This document shows positions 23,501 through 35,500 of a stretch of DNA of 64,000 bases, piece after piece. Origin of the DNA: Balaenoptera acutorostrata (taxonomy: Eukaryota > Chordata > Mammalia > Artiodactyla > Balaenopteridae). Under the pieces are notes generated by a model. That model was not told the DNA's origin and did not search any database. It was given only the letters and a program-made list of their open reading frames with translations. The stretch's first letter is position 1; every line of letters begins with the position of its first letter. Location: positions 34,322,011-34,386,010 of the forward strand of contig NC_080082.1 in the NCBI RefSeq assembly GCF_949987535.1. Reading direction: 5' to 3'. Position numbers and translations under genes: made by a program.

Positions 23501-26500
23501 GGGGCCTCCGAGAGCACCATGGGCATCTCCTGCCAGGCCCGGCTCTAAGCCTGGCCGAAGCCTCTGTGCCCCCGACTTCCCACCGCAGCTGGCAGCTTCA
23601 CTGCGGGAAGAGGGAGTCCAAGGAAGGCACAGGGACACCACCCCAGCGCCTGATGCGGGGCGGGGGGAGAAGCTGGGAGCAACGTTTTCAGTGAGCCCCC
23701 TTCTCCCCAGGTGACACTGAGGGAGGTGGTCACAGAGTCCCGAGCGCAGGGGACACGGAGATGGGAGAGACTCTGGCTCTAAATGTCGGAGGGGGGAGGA
23801 CCGCGTGGGACAAGTGCTGTCTGAGCCCAAAGCACACGAGCCCAGCCCGAGAAGCAGGGCCCAGGTGTCCCCTCCAGCTTGTGCCCAGGGCTGCTCATCC
23901 CCAGTGAGGAGACTGGGTCTCAGAGAGGCTGAGACAGGACCTCCTCAGGGTCCGGAAAGAAAGACTGGGACGTCAAGGACGCCGTGGTGGCCCTGTGGGG
24001 TCGGCCACGTGAACACTCTGGGGGCCCCCAAGTCCTCATGTGACAAACACAGGGTGAGGAGCTCAGAGCCGCCACGGGAACCTCACAGGGCCCACCCACA
24101 GGGGTCACACCAGATGGGCTTTTAGGCAACAGGATTATAGGATTCTAGAATCCGGAGGTCCCCAGGGTCAAAGACTGCTCCCTCCTCCCCGGAAGCGTGC
24201 ACGGCCCGAGGGGTCTTTGCCAGGCCTGCCGTCCCCGCCGCAGAACCCACCAGGTTGATGACAGCGACAGTGAGCAGGCTGCCGATGGTCAGGACGGCCA
24301 GGGACGCCCGCAGCAGGGGCTGCGTCTCCACCCTCTCGGAGATGGCTCGGAGCGCGCCCCGGGCCGGGCAGCACCTCTGCGGAATCACAGTGTCATCACC
24401 CAGCACCCACACCCGAGGTGGACGGAGAGCCCACAGGAGGCCTGGCCCGGGGGCCCACAGCCCAAGGGCCCAGCAGAGCGAGAGCTTCTGAGAGCTCCGC
24501 TGGGGAGTCAGGGGTGCTGTGCCCGCCCGGCCCAGAGCTCAGGACACGTGTGGTGCACAGACAGAAGGGACAGCCCCACCCTTGGGGCCGGGGACAGCCA
24601 CAGCCGCTTGCGGACTACTAGCACCTAGGACGGAGATGCCTGGGAGAAGCCTCCGGACCGTGCTCCAGGCCGGAGCGGCAGGGGTCACGGGGCCGGGGCT
24701 CGCACCACCACAGCCCCAACACCCGGGGGGCCCGGCCTGCCCGCCGCCCAGTCGGGGGCCTCCCCACTCACCAAGAGCTCACGGGCAAAGCACAAGCCTA
24801 GTACCAGCCCGAGCACGCAGGCCACCAGCCCAAAGGACACACCCAGAGCCGCCATCCTGGAGAGGAAGGAAAAACCTAAGTTCTGGGGGACCCTCTGCCC
24901 GGGCCCAAGCCACCGGCATGCTCCCCACCCCCCAGCGCCTCAGTTCACCTTCTCCCCCTCCCAAACGGCTACTCTGCACTCAGCCGAAAGGGCACACTGC
25001 ACACCGTGGTCCAGCTGCCCCACGAACAACACACAAGGCCTGGCCGAGACACGAGGACCAAGATCAACATCACGCCCCGCTTTCCGGGCCAAGTTTACAA
25101 GAAATAACTGATTATACTACAGCCTTCAGACTCTTGCCCGGCACAGAAGCACCATCTAAAAGCGTTCCCTATTTCGTCTTTATTAAGCACATCCTGAACC
25201 ACGATCCTAGTGGATCCTTTGGCCTAACTACCCTTCCAGAAGCCGCCAACTGGCTGACCTTCCTCCCTCCCTGTGACCTCAGCCCCCTGCCCCCGCCCCC
25301 AGCAACAGAGCCCTTTCGCAGAAGCGTGAATCTCAGCAGCTTCTGTGTACTGGCCACACACCCTGGATAAGGCATTAAGCCCCCTGGCCTCAATTTCCCA
25401 CACCTAAGAGGGAGGTGGTAGCAGCTACGGTTTTAGGAGTCTGCCCCTCTAGGACTCCAAATACCTCAGGCAACAGTCACAAAAAACTGAAATGCCTGAA
25501 GGGCCATACAGAAAACAGGTGACTTTGAAGGCGAGAGGCATCTGGGAGTGGGGAGGTCTGCGGCTTGAGCGAGCAAGCATGTTCAACTAAAACTAAAAAT
25601 AAACGTTGGCAACTCCAGGTATGGGGGCCACAGTGCCAGGTCCAGTTTCTGGGGCTCTGACGCCTAAAGTGACTAAAGGTACTAACTCTAACAGACAGCC
25701 CCTTCCTGCAGGTTTTCTGGTGGGATCTGCAAGGTCACCACCCCTCCTAGCCCGACCCCAGTGTGCCTGACCATCCGGCCCACCCGCCGACTGACCTGGG
25801 CATCAGCAGGGCATGGACGAGCAGGATGCAGATGAAGACAAGGCTGGCACAAGCAAAGTAGTAGCGGGCCCGCGGGATGGGTGCCAGGCGGTACTGGGGG
25901 CGACAGAGACTGTGAGGGGTGGCCGGGCAGCCGAGGCCCCGCCTGCAGGGCAGGCTACTTGCTCTGACCCCTTCCTGGGCTCCACCCTGGCTCGAGTTAA
26001 TCATCTCTAAGAAAAACCTTACGCCCCCTCCTTGACTTCCTCCCCTCCTTGACTGTTACATCATCATGAACAAACAATTTTCATCTGTTTCCATTTTGCA
26101 GTCTCTCTTTTATATTTAGAGGCGATACCTTCCCCTCCCCCACCCCGCCCAGGTCTCCAACTTCATTTCCAAGGTCCCTGTAAAGCCCGTAGCCCAAGTC
26201 CGTGGGCGAGAACCAAATGGGAGCTCTGGGGCTGCTGCGACTGGGGCTAGTGGCGGGTCTGTTCTCACCCCAAACCGAGGAGCACGGCCAGGTCTGAGCC
26301 CCAAGCCATCGGGCGGGGGCCTGTGCTGCCCGCCCCTCCACACCCGGCACCATCTCAAGATCTCAGCCCACAGGGCTCCTGCCGCAGACGAGCAAACCGA
26401 GGCTCAGGGAGCCCGGCAGCCTGTCCAGGTCTCACAGCCAGCAGGAGGCCCGCCAGGCGGCTCTCCTGGTGACCACACCTGCCTCCAGACCCCAAGCTCC

Positions 26501-29500
26501 CCACACACTCAGGGAGCCCCCACAGTCCTGGAGGCTGAAGCGGCAGAGCGGTCCCAGCACCAGAGGGCCTTGGGCTGGGCCACTCCCTCAGGCCGCACCT
26601 GAGGCCAAGACGCCCCAAACCTTGGGGTCCGTGAAATGGGTACCGTCGCCCACCTTGGCCAGCAGGTGAGGGCAGAATGACACACGCGTGCCTTGGATGT
26701 TGCCAGAACCAGTAGGCCCTCGATAAATAAGTGAATGGTCACTAGTGGGACACAAGCATGGCGTTACAGCAGCCAGAAGGGGGAACCGGTCAGGCCCCGT
26801 CAAACTGATACTGAGTTTGGGGCTTTCTTCTAAAAAGTGCAGAGCCAAAGGTGCGCGCTGGCCCCTATCAGCACTGGCTAAGGTTTGGCATTTGAAGGGA
26901 GCAAAGTCTCCCAAACCCAAGTGGGGGAACCACTAACAGGGGTGTCAGGTGCAGGGGCGAGGCCAGTAAGAAGAGAACCCAAACAGGCCTCATTGAGCCC
27001 CGTCCCCACCCCAGTGGCAGCTGGAGCGACTCCCCAGAGCCCTCCCTGAGCAGACCTTCTGGGGGTGTTGGCTGCCCTGTGGCCAGCACCCGCCCCCAAC
27101 CCCAGGCCTTGGAGCCCCTGTTCCTGGGGCTGCTCAGAGGTCCTCACCTCTCGCTCGAAGCCCTTCTCCAGGAAGATGGACCCAAAGGTGGAGAAGTCAT
27201 CAGACTTGGAGCAGCAGGGTCTGTGGGGTGGAGACACAGGCAGTGAGAGGTGGGGCCTGGAGGAGTTGAGGGGAGGGCGTGGGGGGCCACCCTCAGGAGG
27301 CAGCACCACGGACACAGCCACTGGGCATGAGGCACAAGGCGGGCACGGGTCTCGGAGCCTCACCTCGTGGAGCTGAGGCCCTCGATGGCTGACAGCATCT
27401 CATCGTCGTATGAGTCATCCTCTGACCGCCCCTTGGGGGACGCACTTCTGGAATCAGACACCCACAACGGCATCAGCCCAGGAACCTACATCTACTTGCC
27501 CAGAGGCAGGGGTGTGGACGAGATGACTCACCCAAGTGGGGTTCCCAGGTGCCTGCAGGAGGTCCCAGGGCCTCGTGCAGGATGGAGGAGGGAAAGGCGG
27601 GTCCCACTGAGGCCCAGAGAGGACAAGCGAAGGCCCAGCATCACACAGCATCACCCAGCCACCAGCAGCCCAGCAAGAAGCAAAGGGCAGACCCCCCCGG
27701 CCCCGGTCCAAGGTCTCTTCCACTAAACCCCAGGGTTCCATCACACCAACCCCACTGACCCCACTACAGGGTGGGTATACAACAGCCACTCGATCATTGT
27801 GAAGTTCTGGTTCCTAAAAACACTCTGACCCAAGCCATGGCGAAACCCATAGTCAGGGCTGGGCCTTGTGGAGCTGCCCTCCTGGACAGAGGCTGGTCAG
27901 GGCAGCCTGCCTGGAGGAGGTGACTGGGGCAGGACTTGGCCAGGGAGGCAGGGGACAGGGCACAAACCTGTCAGGGGTCCGGTGGCGCCGCAGCGGAATG
28001 GCCTGGAAGGGAAGGGAGAGGGAGACGGTTATTCTCCAGGACCCAGGGCCCTGATGCGCCTCACTGGACCGGGTCTGTCATCTCCGGCACTCTTGGATGC
28101 AAGGACTGGCCAAGCTGCAGGCACCCAGAACTGAAACTGAACTTGGTCTGGGGAACCAGGAGGCCGGGGACATCCCCCGCCGCCCTGGAGCATTCTCCAA
28201 ATGCCTTCACTTCCCCAAGGGCCCCAGGAGGGAGGGAGGGAGGGCAGAGCCCGGAACCATGCTGCAGATGCGGAAAGTGAGGCTCGGACGGAAGGACACC
28301 CTTAGTGGAAGGACACCCTTAGCATGTGCTCTCCTGCCCCTCCCTGCGGCCCCTGCTCTCAGCTCTCTGGGAGGAGAGGTCCTACCTTGGGCCTCCGCCC
28401 GTGGGGCACAGGGGTCTCGTTGCTGCTCACGCTCTCGCGTTGGTTGAGGTGTGCGAAGGGCCGCGCCGCCCCCCAGGACTCGAGGTAGCGGGTCATGCGC
28501 ACGGAGGCCCGCATCTTCAGGGTCGCGTCCCCCTTGGACTTGGTGAGGTGTAGGCTGGGCGGGGGCGGCTGCTGGCTCTGCAGGCAGACACAGACACGGC
28601 CCCTCCCCTCTCAGCACGAGAATGGCCCGCCCCCATCCCGCCCCACCAGAAAGGAAATGCTGCCCAGAACGCTGGCCCATCTGGCGAAAAGGGAAAATGG
28701 CAAAACAGCTGCTGGGTCTGCAGCCCCTCGGGGACTGGCGGAAGCCCAGTGCTCTCCCTGGCTGGGCTCCCGGGAGGCCCCAGCTCGGGGCCCTGTCCCT
28801 GCCCCAGGCACAACTGTGCACAGCCCCTCAGGCCCTTCTCTGCCTCCCCAGGGCAAGAGGTGGGGTCAGGCCCCAAGCCCGAAGGCCCCACTTGGCCCCT
28901 GAAGCTCCTTGGGTCTGAAAGCCCATCGGCCCCTCCCGGTGGACGCACCCCAGGGAGATGGCACCCGGGGAAGAAGCCACAAGCCTCCTGCCCTGCCCAC
29001 CCACATGTGGCAGCACATGTCCTTCGTGTGGGAGCAGCCAGGAAGAAGGGGAGTGCTGGCCAACCCAGGGCTGCTCCCCACGGAGCAGCATTCCAGGGAG
29101 TTCCACTTGTACAGCCCGCAAACCACAGCATGGGTCCACTGTCTGCCACAAGCCTGCCACGGCCATGCCAGGGACAGGGTGGCTTAGCCAGGCCCTGAAG
29201 GAGGGGCCCAGCCCCGCCTCCTTCTCCCCCAACCCCCCGCCAAGAACAACAACCCGCCTGGGACCATCCTCAGCTGGCGAGGCCGGACAGGACTGGAAAA
29301 GGGGGAGAGAAGAGAAAGACCCCCAAGGCCACCAGGGACAAGCTCGGGCCATCTCGAGGCCTGTTGAGTCCCCCTCATCCCCTCACATTCCTGCCCTCCA
29401 GGAGTCCCAGTCTCCCGCGGTTCCCACAAACACCCACATGGGCCAACACCTACTGCCACAAACACTCGTTAAGCCATAGGCAGCAACTTTCCTGGAAACT

Positions 29501-32500
29501 TCTTGCCTCCTCCTAGGACAGAAACATTCTTAAACCCTGAGCCATGTCTGTGTGCCAGGCCAGAGGGAATGGCATGGAATTCAGCCCTTGTGAAGAGTCC
29601 CAGGGTCCTGAGAGTGAGCTGTGCCCTGTGGTGAGTGACCTGCCCTGAGGGTCTGGGGAGGTCACGTTTCTCTGCCTCCCCCTCCACCGTCAGCAACTCT
29701 GCCTACACGGCAGCCAGCTCTTCAAGTTCAAGGTCACTGCCACTTCTCTCTTAGGGCATGGAAGCCAGACACTGTCCCTAAAAATTAAATGGGTCCTGAA
29801 GATCCATCAGTTCTGAGCAAAAACACATCTGTTCAGAAGCAGGGCCCAGGGAGGGCACCTGCAACCTGCCCCGGCCACGGGCCCCCTACCAGCCACCTCT
29901 GGACACTCATCCCTTGGGGCACCTCACACACACACGTAAGCCTACAGAAGCCAGAGCTGGGAAAGGACCTCCCCATCACGCCTCCGTGCAGTGCGTGCAG
30001 CACAGTCATGAGAAGAGACGAGGGTGGTCTCTGTGCACAGAAGGGAAGGTCTCCAAGTTACGTCACTGGTGAAGCAAAGTTCACACTGGTGGAGGTGCTA
30101 CCGCCAGCTCAGCCAAGAGGCCAGAGGAGTCTTTCCCTCTACTTAGACGCGCACAGACACCTCTCACCACACGGGTCCCCGGCACGGGGGACGTGCCGGC
30201 GGCGAACAGGGATGCACGGAACACTTTCTATAGCACACCCTTCACGCTTTTTGAATTTTCAACTATGTGAATGAATAAAATTAAACAAAGATGGGGGAAG
30301 GTAGTGTTGCCAGATAAAAGACGACAGGGTGCCCAGTAAACCCTGCGTGAGACACTCGTACTAAAACCTTCTCCCTCGTTCATCTGGAACACGAGTCTGA
30401 CCGGGCGCCCGCGGTCATACCTGCTGATCCAGCGGCCCCGCGGGGTGGGCTACCGGACTACGCCTGCCACCACCTCGGGGTCAAGGGCTCTGCTTCATTC
30501 GTTCACAAGCTATCTGGGGCCCTGCTCTGTACCAGGCATTGTCCTAGGACCAGGGGTTCAAGCCTGGAGAAGAGGGACCCCCACCCCGAGCCTGCCCACA
30601 TGGAGCTCACACTGACAATAAACAGTAAAAAGGATAAACAGGAGCATTTGGGACAGAGGGAAGAGGGCTCTGGGCGGAGGGGGCAGCAGTGACAAGGGCT
30701 CTGCAGTGGAAAGAGCCTGGCAGTGGAGGGACAGGAGGCTGGCACGGGGCTGGGGAGGAAGGAAGCGGGGGGGGGGGGGGGGGGGTGGTCAGAGGAGTGG
30801 GCGGGGCCCAGAGCTGCAGGGACAGGGTGAGGGGCTGGGCGGTTTCCACGATAGCGGGCCGGGAGCAGCCCCAAGGTACCAGGCGGCGTTCCCCCGATGC
30901 TTGTTCAGCATGGCTGACCCACCTAGGGCGCAGTGGGAACGTCGGCAGGATGAAGCCCGAGGGCGTCGGGGGAGGCTCACAGGCTGGCCCGCGGCTGCCC
31001 CAGAGACTGGCAGGCGGGCCAGCCCCGAGGACGGCAAAGGCCAGAGTGAGAGGGAGCTGGAAAGAGCCAGCCACTGCCGACATTCTTGAGCAAGCCCCAA
31101 GGATGATTCACCGAGGGCCCAGACGAGCTGGCCTCCCACAGGCGGGAACGAAAGGCCCCTGCCGGCGCAGGCAGGCTGCGGGCAGGACCGGGGCCCGCGG
31201 CCCAGAAGCAGGCTCACAGCCTTCCCCACCACGGGGTCCTGAAGGAAGCGGGGCCAACCGTGGACCTAGAAGCACCGGCCAGGCGGGCGCACGCGGCGGG
31301 TCAGAGCCCAGGACACACGGGGGCTCCTGCCTAGCGGCCCCCTGGCCATCCCTTGCTTCCCTGACTCCCATCCAAAGCGTGTTTTTAAAACGTGTCTTTT
31401 GAAAATCTGGACGATTAGTGACAACCTCATGGAAAATAAACTAACAGTGACTATTACTTCTAGAACGTTTATGACACACCCAGTTGACGGTGAGGGCTTC
31501 ACTCGATTAGCTTTTTCTCCTCTTGAGGTAGGCGCTGTTGTTATCCCCCTTTCATAGAACACTGAGGCCCAGAGAAGTTGTCCCTTGGGGCCTAGAACAT
31601 ACCTAGTAACGGGGCACTGCCTCCTACCCCGGGCAGGCCCCACCTCTCCCTCCATGGGGGCCGTGCCCCGGGTGTGGACCCTGCTCCCCAGCACAGCCCC
31701 AGCGCCGCCCCCCAGCCTGCCGCGGCTGAGCCTCATACCCGGGGGTCGATGACCAGGTAGGTGCGGATGTTCATCTCCTTCAGGTAGGGGTCCCGCTGCT
31801 GCCCGTGCCCGTCCTCCACCTCATACGCCTTGTCCAGGTGGTTCAGCGTCGCCTCTGTGATGTGCACCCGGCTGGGGGAGATGAGCGTCGGACAGCAGCA
31901 GGGCCCAGCGAGGGCAGACACCCACCCGGGGGTGCACAGCAGGCAGGGCTGAGCAGGCCAGAGCCCGGGCAGGCTCCCCCCACCTTCAGGTCGCTGATTC
32001 CCTCTCTGACCCCATGCTGACACCCCACCACCGCAGCCCAGAGTCAGCCCCGGACCTCTGACCCCACCGCCATCCAGCTGAGCCTCACCCAGGGACTCCA
32101 GCTGCCTCCATCCTGTTGGCCAGGGACACGTCATGGGACCACACATCATACTGCCACTTGCGCAGCCCGATGACACCGCACAGCACGTTCCCCGAGTGTA
32201 TGCCCACACGCATGCTGATGTCCACGCCTGTGGCCTCCCGCACCTGCCTGAGGCAGAGGCCCGTCAGCCCACCCCAGCCAGGGCTGCTGGGGGGCCCTGA
32301 ACCCTAGGACAGGCTCAAGGTCCCTGGTAGGGGTTGTGGCACGGGGTGGGGGCAGAGCAAGGGTGCGGGGAGCGTATGGGAACAGGGTAGGCCCAGCTCA
32401 CAGGAGAGAATGTTCTCGGCCTGAGGGGGCTGCCTCCTCGAAAGGGGATGAGCCCCCCATCTCCAGGAGTGTGCAAATGGGTGTGGCCGCCCCAAGCTCA

Positions 32501-35500
32501 AAGGCTGTTAAAAGGAGGAGGAATTGCAACCGTCACTGGTCACTGTGGCTCACGCTGGAGGCCCTAACATACTATCACTGGGTGTTACCCCTGCCTGGCA
32601 GCCCCAGCTGGAGTCTGCTGAGGGATCCAGACACTGCCCCAAACCCAGCAGAAACAAGGAACTTGAGGCCAGCCCTGGGGGGCCTTATACAGCCCCATCT
32701 CTGGGATCTGGGAGCACTGGGAGTTGCTAGCACCACGACGTAGTACAAGGAGCCCCAACTTAGAGTTCCCTGGGGCACAAGGCACCCCCAACATGAGCAG
32801 GCCTCCGGCTCCCTTCGATAAGTGCGTGAGGGCCTGGGGAGCAGCCAGTGCCACGTGTCCGCCAACGGGCTAGGGGTGGACCGAGCCTGCCGGGGTCAAA
32901 GCCGGGGGAGCAGAGGGCCCCGCACCACCCCCACATGCTCCAGGGAGGGAAGTAAGCCCCAGGGCTGGGGCACCAGCCCGAGGTCACACAGGCGGTGACG
33001 CAGAGCCAGCCTGTGACCTGGACCGACTCCCTGGCCGGGTTTTTTTCTGGTGAGATTTCAGGAGGAGGAGAAGCTGGAGCTGGGTTTGCGCGGAAGCTGT
33101 GCGCTGCCCGGCAGCCCAGCCGCGCCCTGCTCTGCCCCGGACACTGGGCCGCTTGGCTAAGCCCGCCTGGCCCTCCGCCACCCGCTTGACCGCCACACGC
33201 CACGGCTGCTCGGGGCTCCAGAGAGCCTTGTGGGGGGCTGGGATGTCAGTGGCAAGGAGCCGCAGGAGGCTGGGGGTCTCCCTGCAGCTCTGAGGGCTCG
33301 TCCCCCAACTCCAGGGTCTTCACAGGGGGAACAGGAAGCAGACGTCTGCCAGCTCCCCTGCTGCTGCGAAGGCTCAGCCTCCGGAGAAACGGAGCCCAGC
33401 TGCCCGTCCTCATGGCCCTCAGCTCTGAGCTTCTGACACTCTCTGGAACTCGCAGTCCCAGTGGGCCCAGAGGGAGGGATGCAAACACACTGCTGAGTGG
33501 TCCAGGTAAGCCTCCTGTGCCCCTGGAGCCTCAGTTTCCTCATATGCAAAGCGGGGACGATGCATTCCCCAGCATGCCTTGGGGAGCAGGAGGGGCCCGC
33601 CGTGGGAACAGGCCCCAGTGCCCCAGGCTTGTGCGTGGTACCTACTTAATGGCCTCACACATGTCCAGCCCCATCTTCACACAGTTGCGGGCGTGGCTGG
33701 GCAGGGACACGGGCAAGCCTGACACGCAGTAGTAGCAGTCGCCCAGGATCTTGATCCGCATGCATTCGTTGGCCTGCAGGGCAAGGGGAGGCCTGGTCAG
33801 CAGATGGCCCAGGGGCCAGAGAGCAGGCATGCTGGCCACCTCCCCACACCCTCCAGAGTCAGCCAGCCTCTCTTCTGGCCAGGGGCTTTCTCCTGGGGCA
33901 CCAGCCCCCAGCAGCTGCCTCTGGGCCCGGCAGAAGGACGGGGAACACGGCGGGTCTGCAGGACGAACCCCAAGCAGGTGTCAGGGATAAAAGCAAGTGT
34001 TACCAAGGGCGGCCACCTGAGGACCTCTAGGGAGGCGCTACCTTTGTTTCATTCATCCATGCAATGTTTGAGCATCTATGGAGTGCCCTGCCCCAGAACT
34101 GGGACACAGCAGTGAGCAAAACAGAAAACAATCCCTGCACCCAGTGGCAGAGCTGGACACTAAGCTACATAAATAAAATCTGTAGACACCCATGATAAGT
34201 GCTATGGAGAAAAATGAGGAATGGGAAGGAAGAGGAAGTTCCCAGGAGGCCAGAAAAGCCCTCCCAGTGAAGGTAACATTCGAGCAAAGTCCTAAAGGAA
34301 CTGAGGGAGCAAGCCTTGCCAGGATCTGGAGGAAGAGCATCCGGGCAGAAGGAAGCAGCATGTGCAAAGGCCCTGAGGCCAGAAGGGTGTTTGAGACATA
34401 GCACAGCAGTCAGTGTGGGTGGAGTGGAGAGAGTAGGGGGGATGAGAACAGAGAGGTAGCAGGTGCCAAAAGCTCTGGGGTCAGCAGGTGTCAAGGTAAC
34501 CCAAGAGGTGACTCTGCTGCTAGGGATACAAGGTTTGGGGAGTGGGGGAGGAACAGAGACGAAAGATGGGAGTGGGGAGAGAGGGTGGGGTCACGTAAAA
34601 AAAATGCCCCTGGAGGGGAAGGGGAGGCCCAGGTAGGATGTCTGAGGTTCCATTTGAGGCGGTGCTGCAGCTACTTGACCCTCCATAAGCCTTTAGCAAA
34701 GGTGGCCATACATATCAAGGCCTTGAGGGTGGGGTTTTAGGGAACAGGAAGGAGAAGCTGCCCACTGGGCTCCAGTGAAGCCTTGCCCCAGCACCCTCCT
34801 GCCTTTTCCCAGAGGGCTGGCTCCTAGAACCAGGGTACCCTCTGCCTCCAGATCCAGTGCCCACTCCCTGGCATGCCCACCAGGCCTGTGGGTGACCAGC
34901 CAGCGCCAGTGACCAGGCCAGGCATCATCCCTCCCTCGAGGTCCCCTACCTGCCAGGCCTTTGTGAGCAGTCCCCTTCCTAAGCCCTCCTCCAGTGACCT
35001 ATCTGAGTGTGTGCCCGCTGCTTCCCGACGGGCTCCGTCTGGCACATGCCGAGCTCTGAATGGCCTAACGGAGGTGGGTGAGGACAGCGCTTTCCTAGAA
35101 AGCAGCAGAAGCTTGGCGAGGGCTGGGACACCCAGGCACAGGCTCAGGGCACCACTGCCCTTATCTCCTCCAGGGCCAGGCGCAGGATAACAGTCTGGAT
35201 CCGGCCCCGCTGTCAGGGATTTACAGGAGGCCACGTTCCCCAGGCTGCTCCTCCCCGTGCCCCTGGCAGTTACAGACTGGAGGAGTTGTGTGAGTGTGTT
35301 GGGACAGAAGGTGCCTGAGCCCAGACGCAATGCGGACACCCCTGAGAGCAGGCCCTGGCTCTCGCCAGGAGGGTACAGTTCTGGAATCTGATTGCTGACA
35401 GGAGAAAAGGCTGGGACCAGCTCTGCCTGCTGTGTCTGTCCAGGGACTGGACACTCTGGCCTGAAGACTGGCACCTGCCACAGCCTCCCTCTTCTCATCT

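Larger units (their letters stand above)
17597..27147 (-). other. ADCY7: ADCY7 introns of the C2 and second membrane half
   Basis: Between the exons listed here the sequence is GC-rich intron. Apart from the MIR-like relic at 20255-20405, I see no SINE of the CHR type and no additional exon that keeps the frame. Long open frames on either strand (for example 24519-25370 on +) run across intron/exon borders and are composition artefacts. Confidence 0.6.

Noticed and set aside
24519..25370. Open frame of 283 codons on the + strand
   Set aside because: It is antisense to the ADCY7 exon at 24772-24856 and to introns; Pro/Arg-rich composition artefact.
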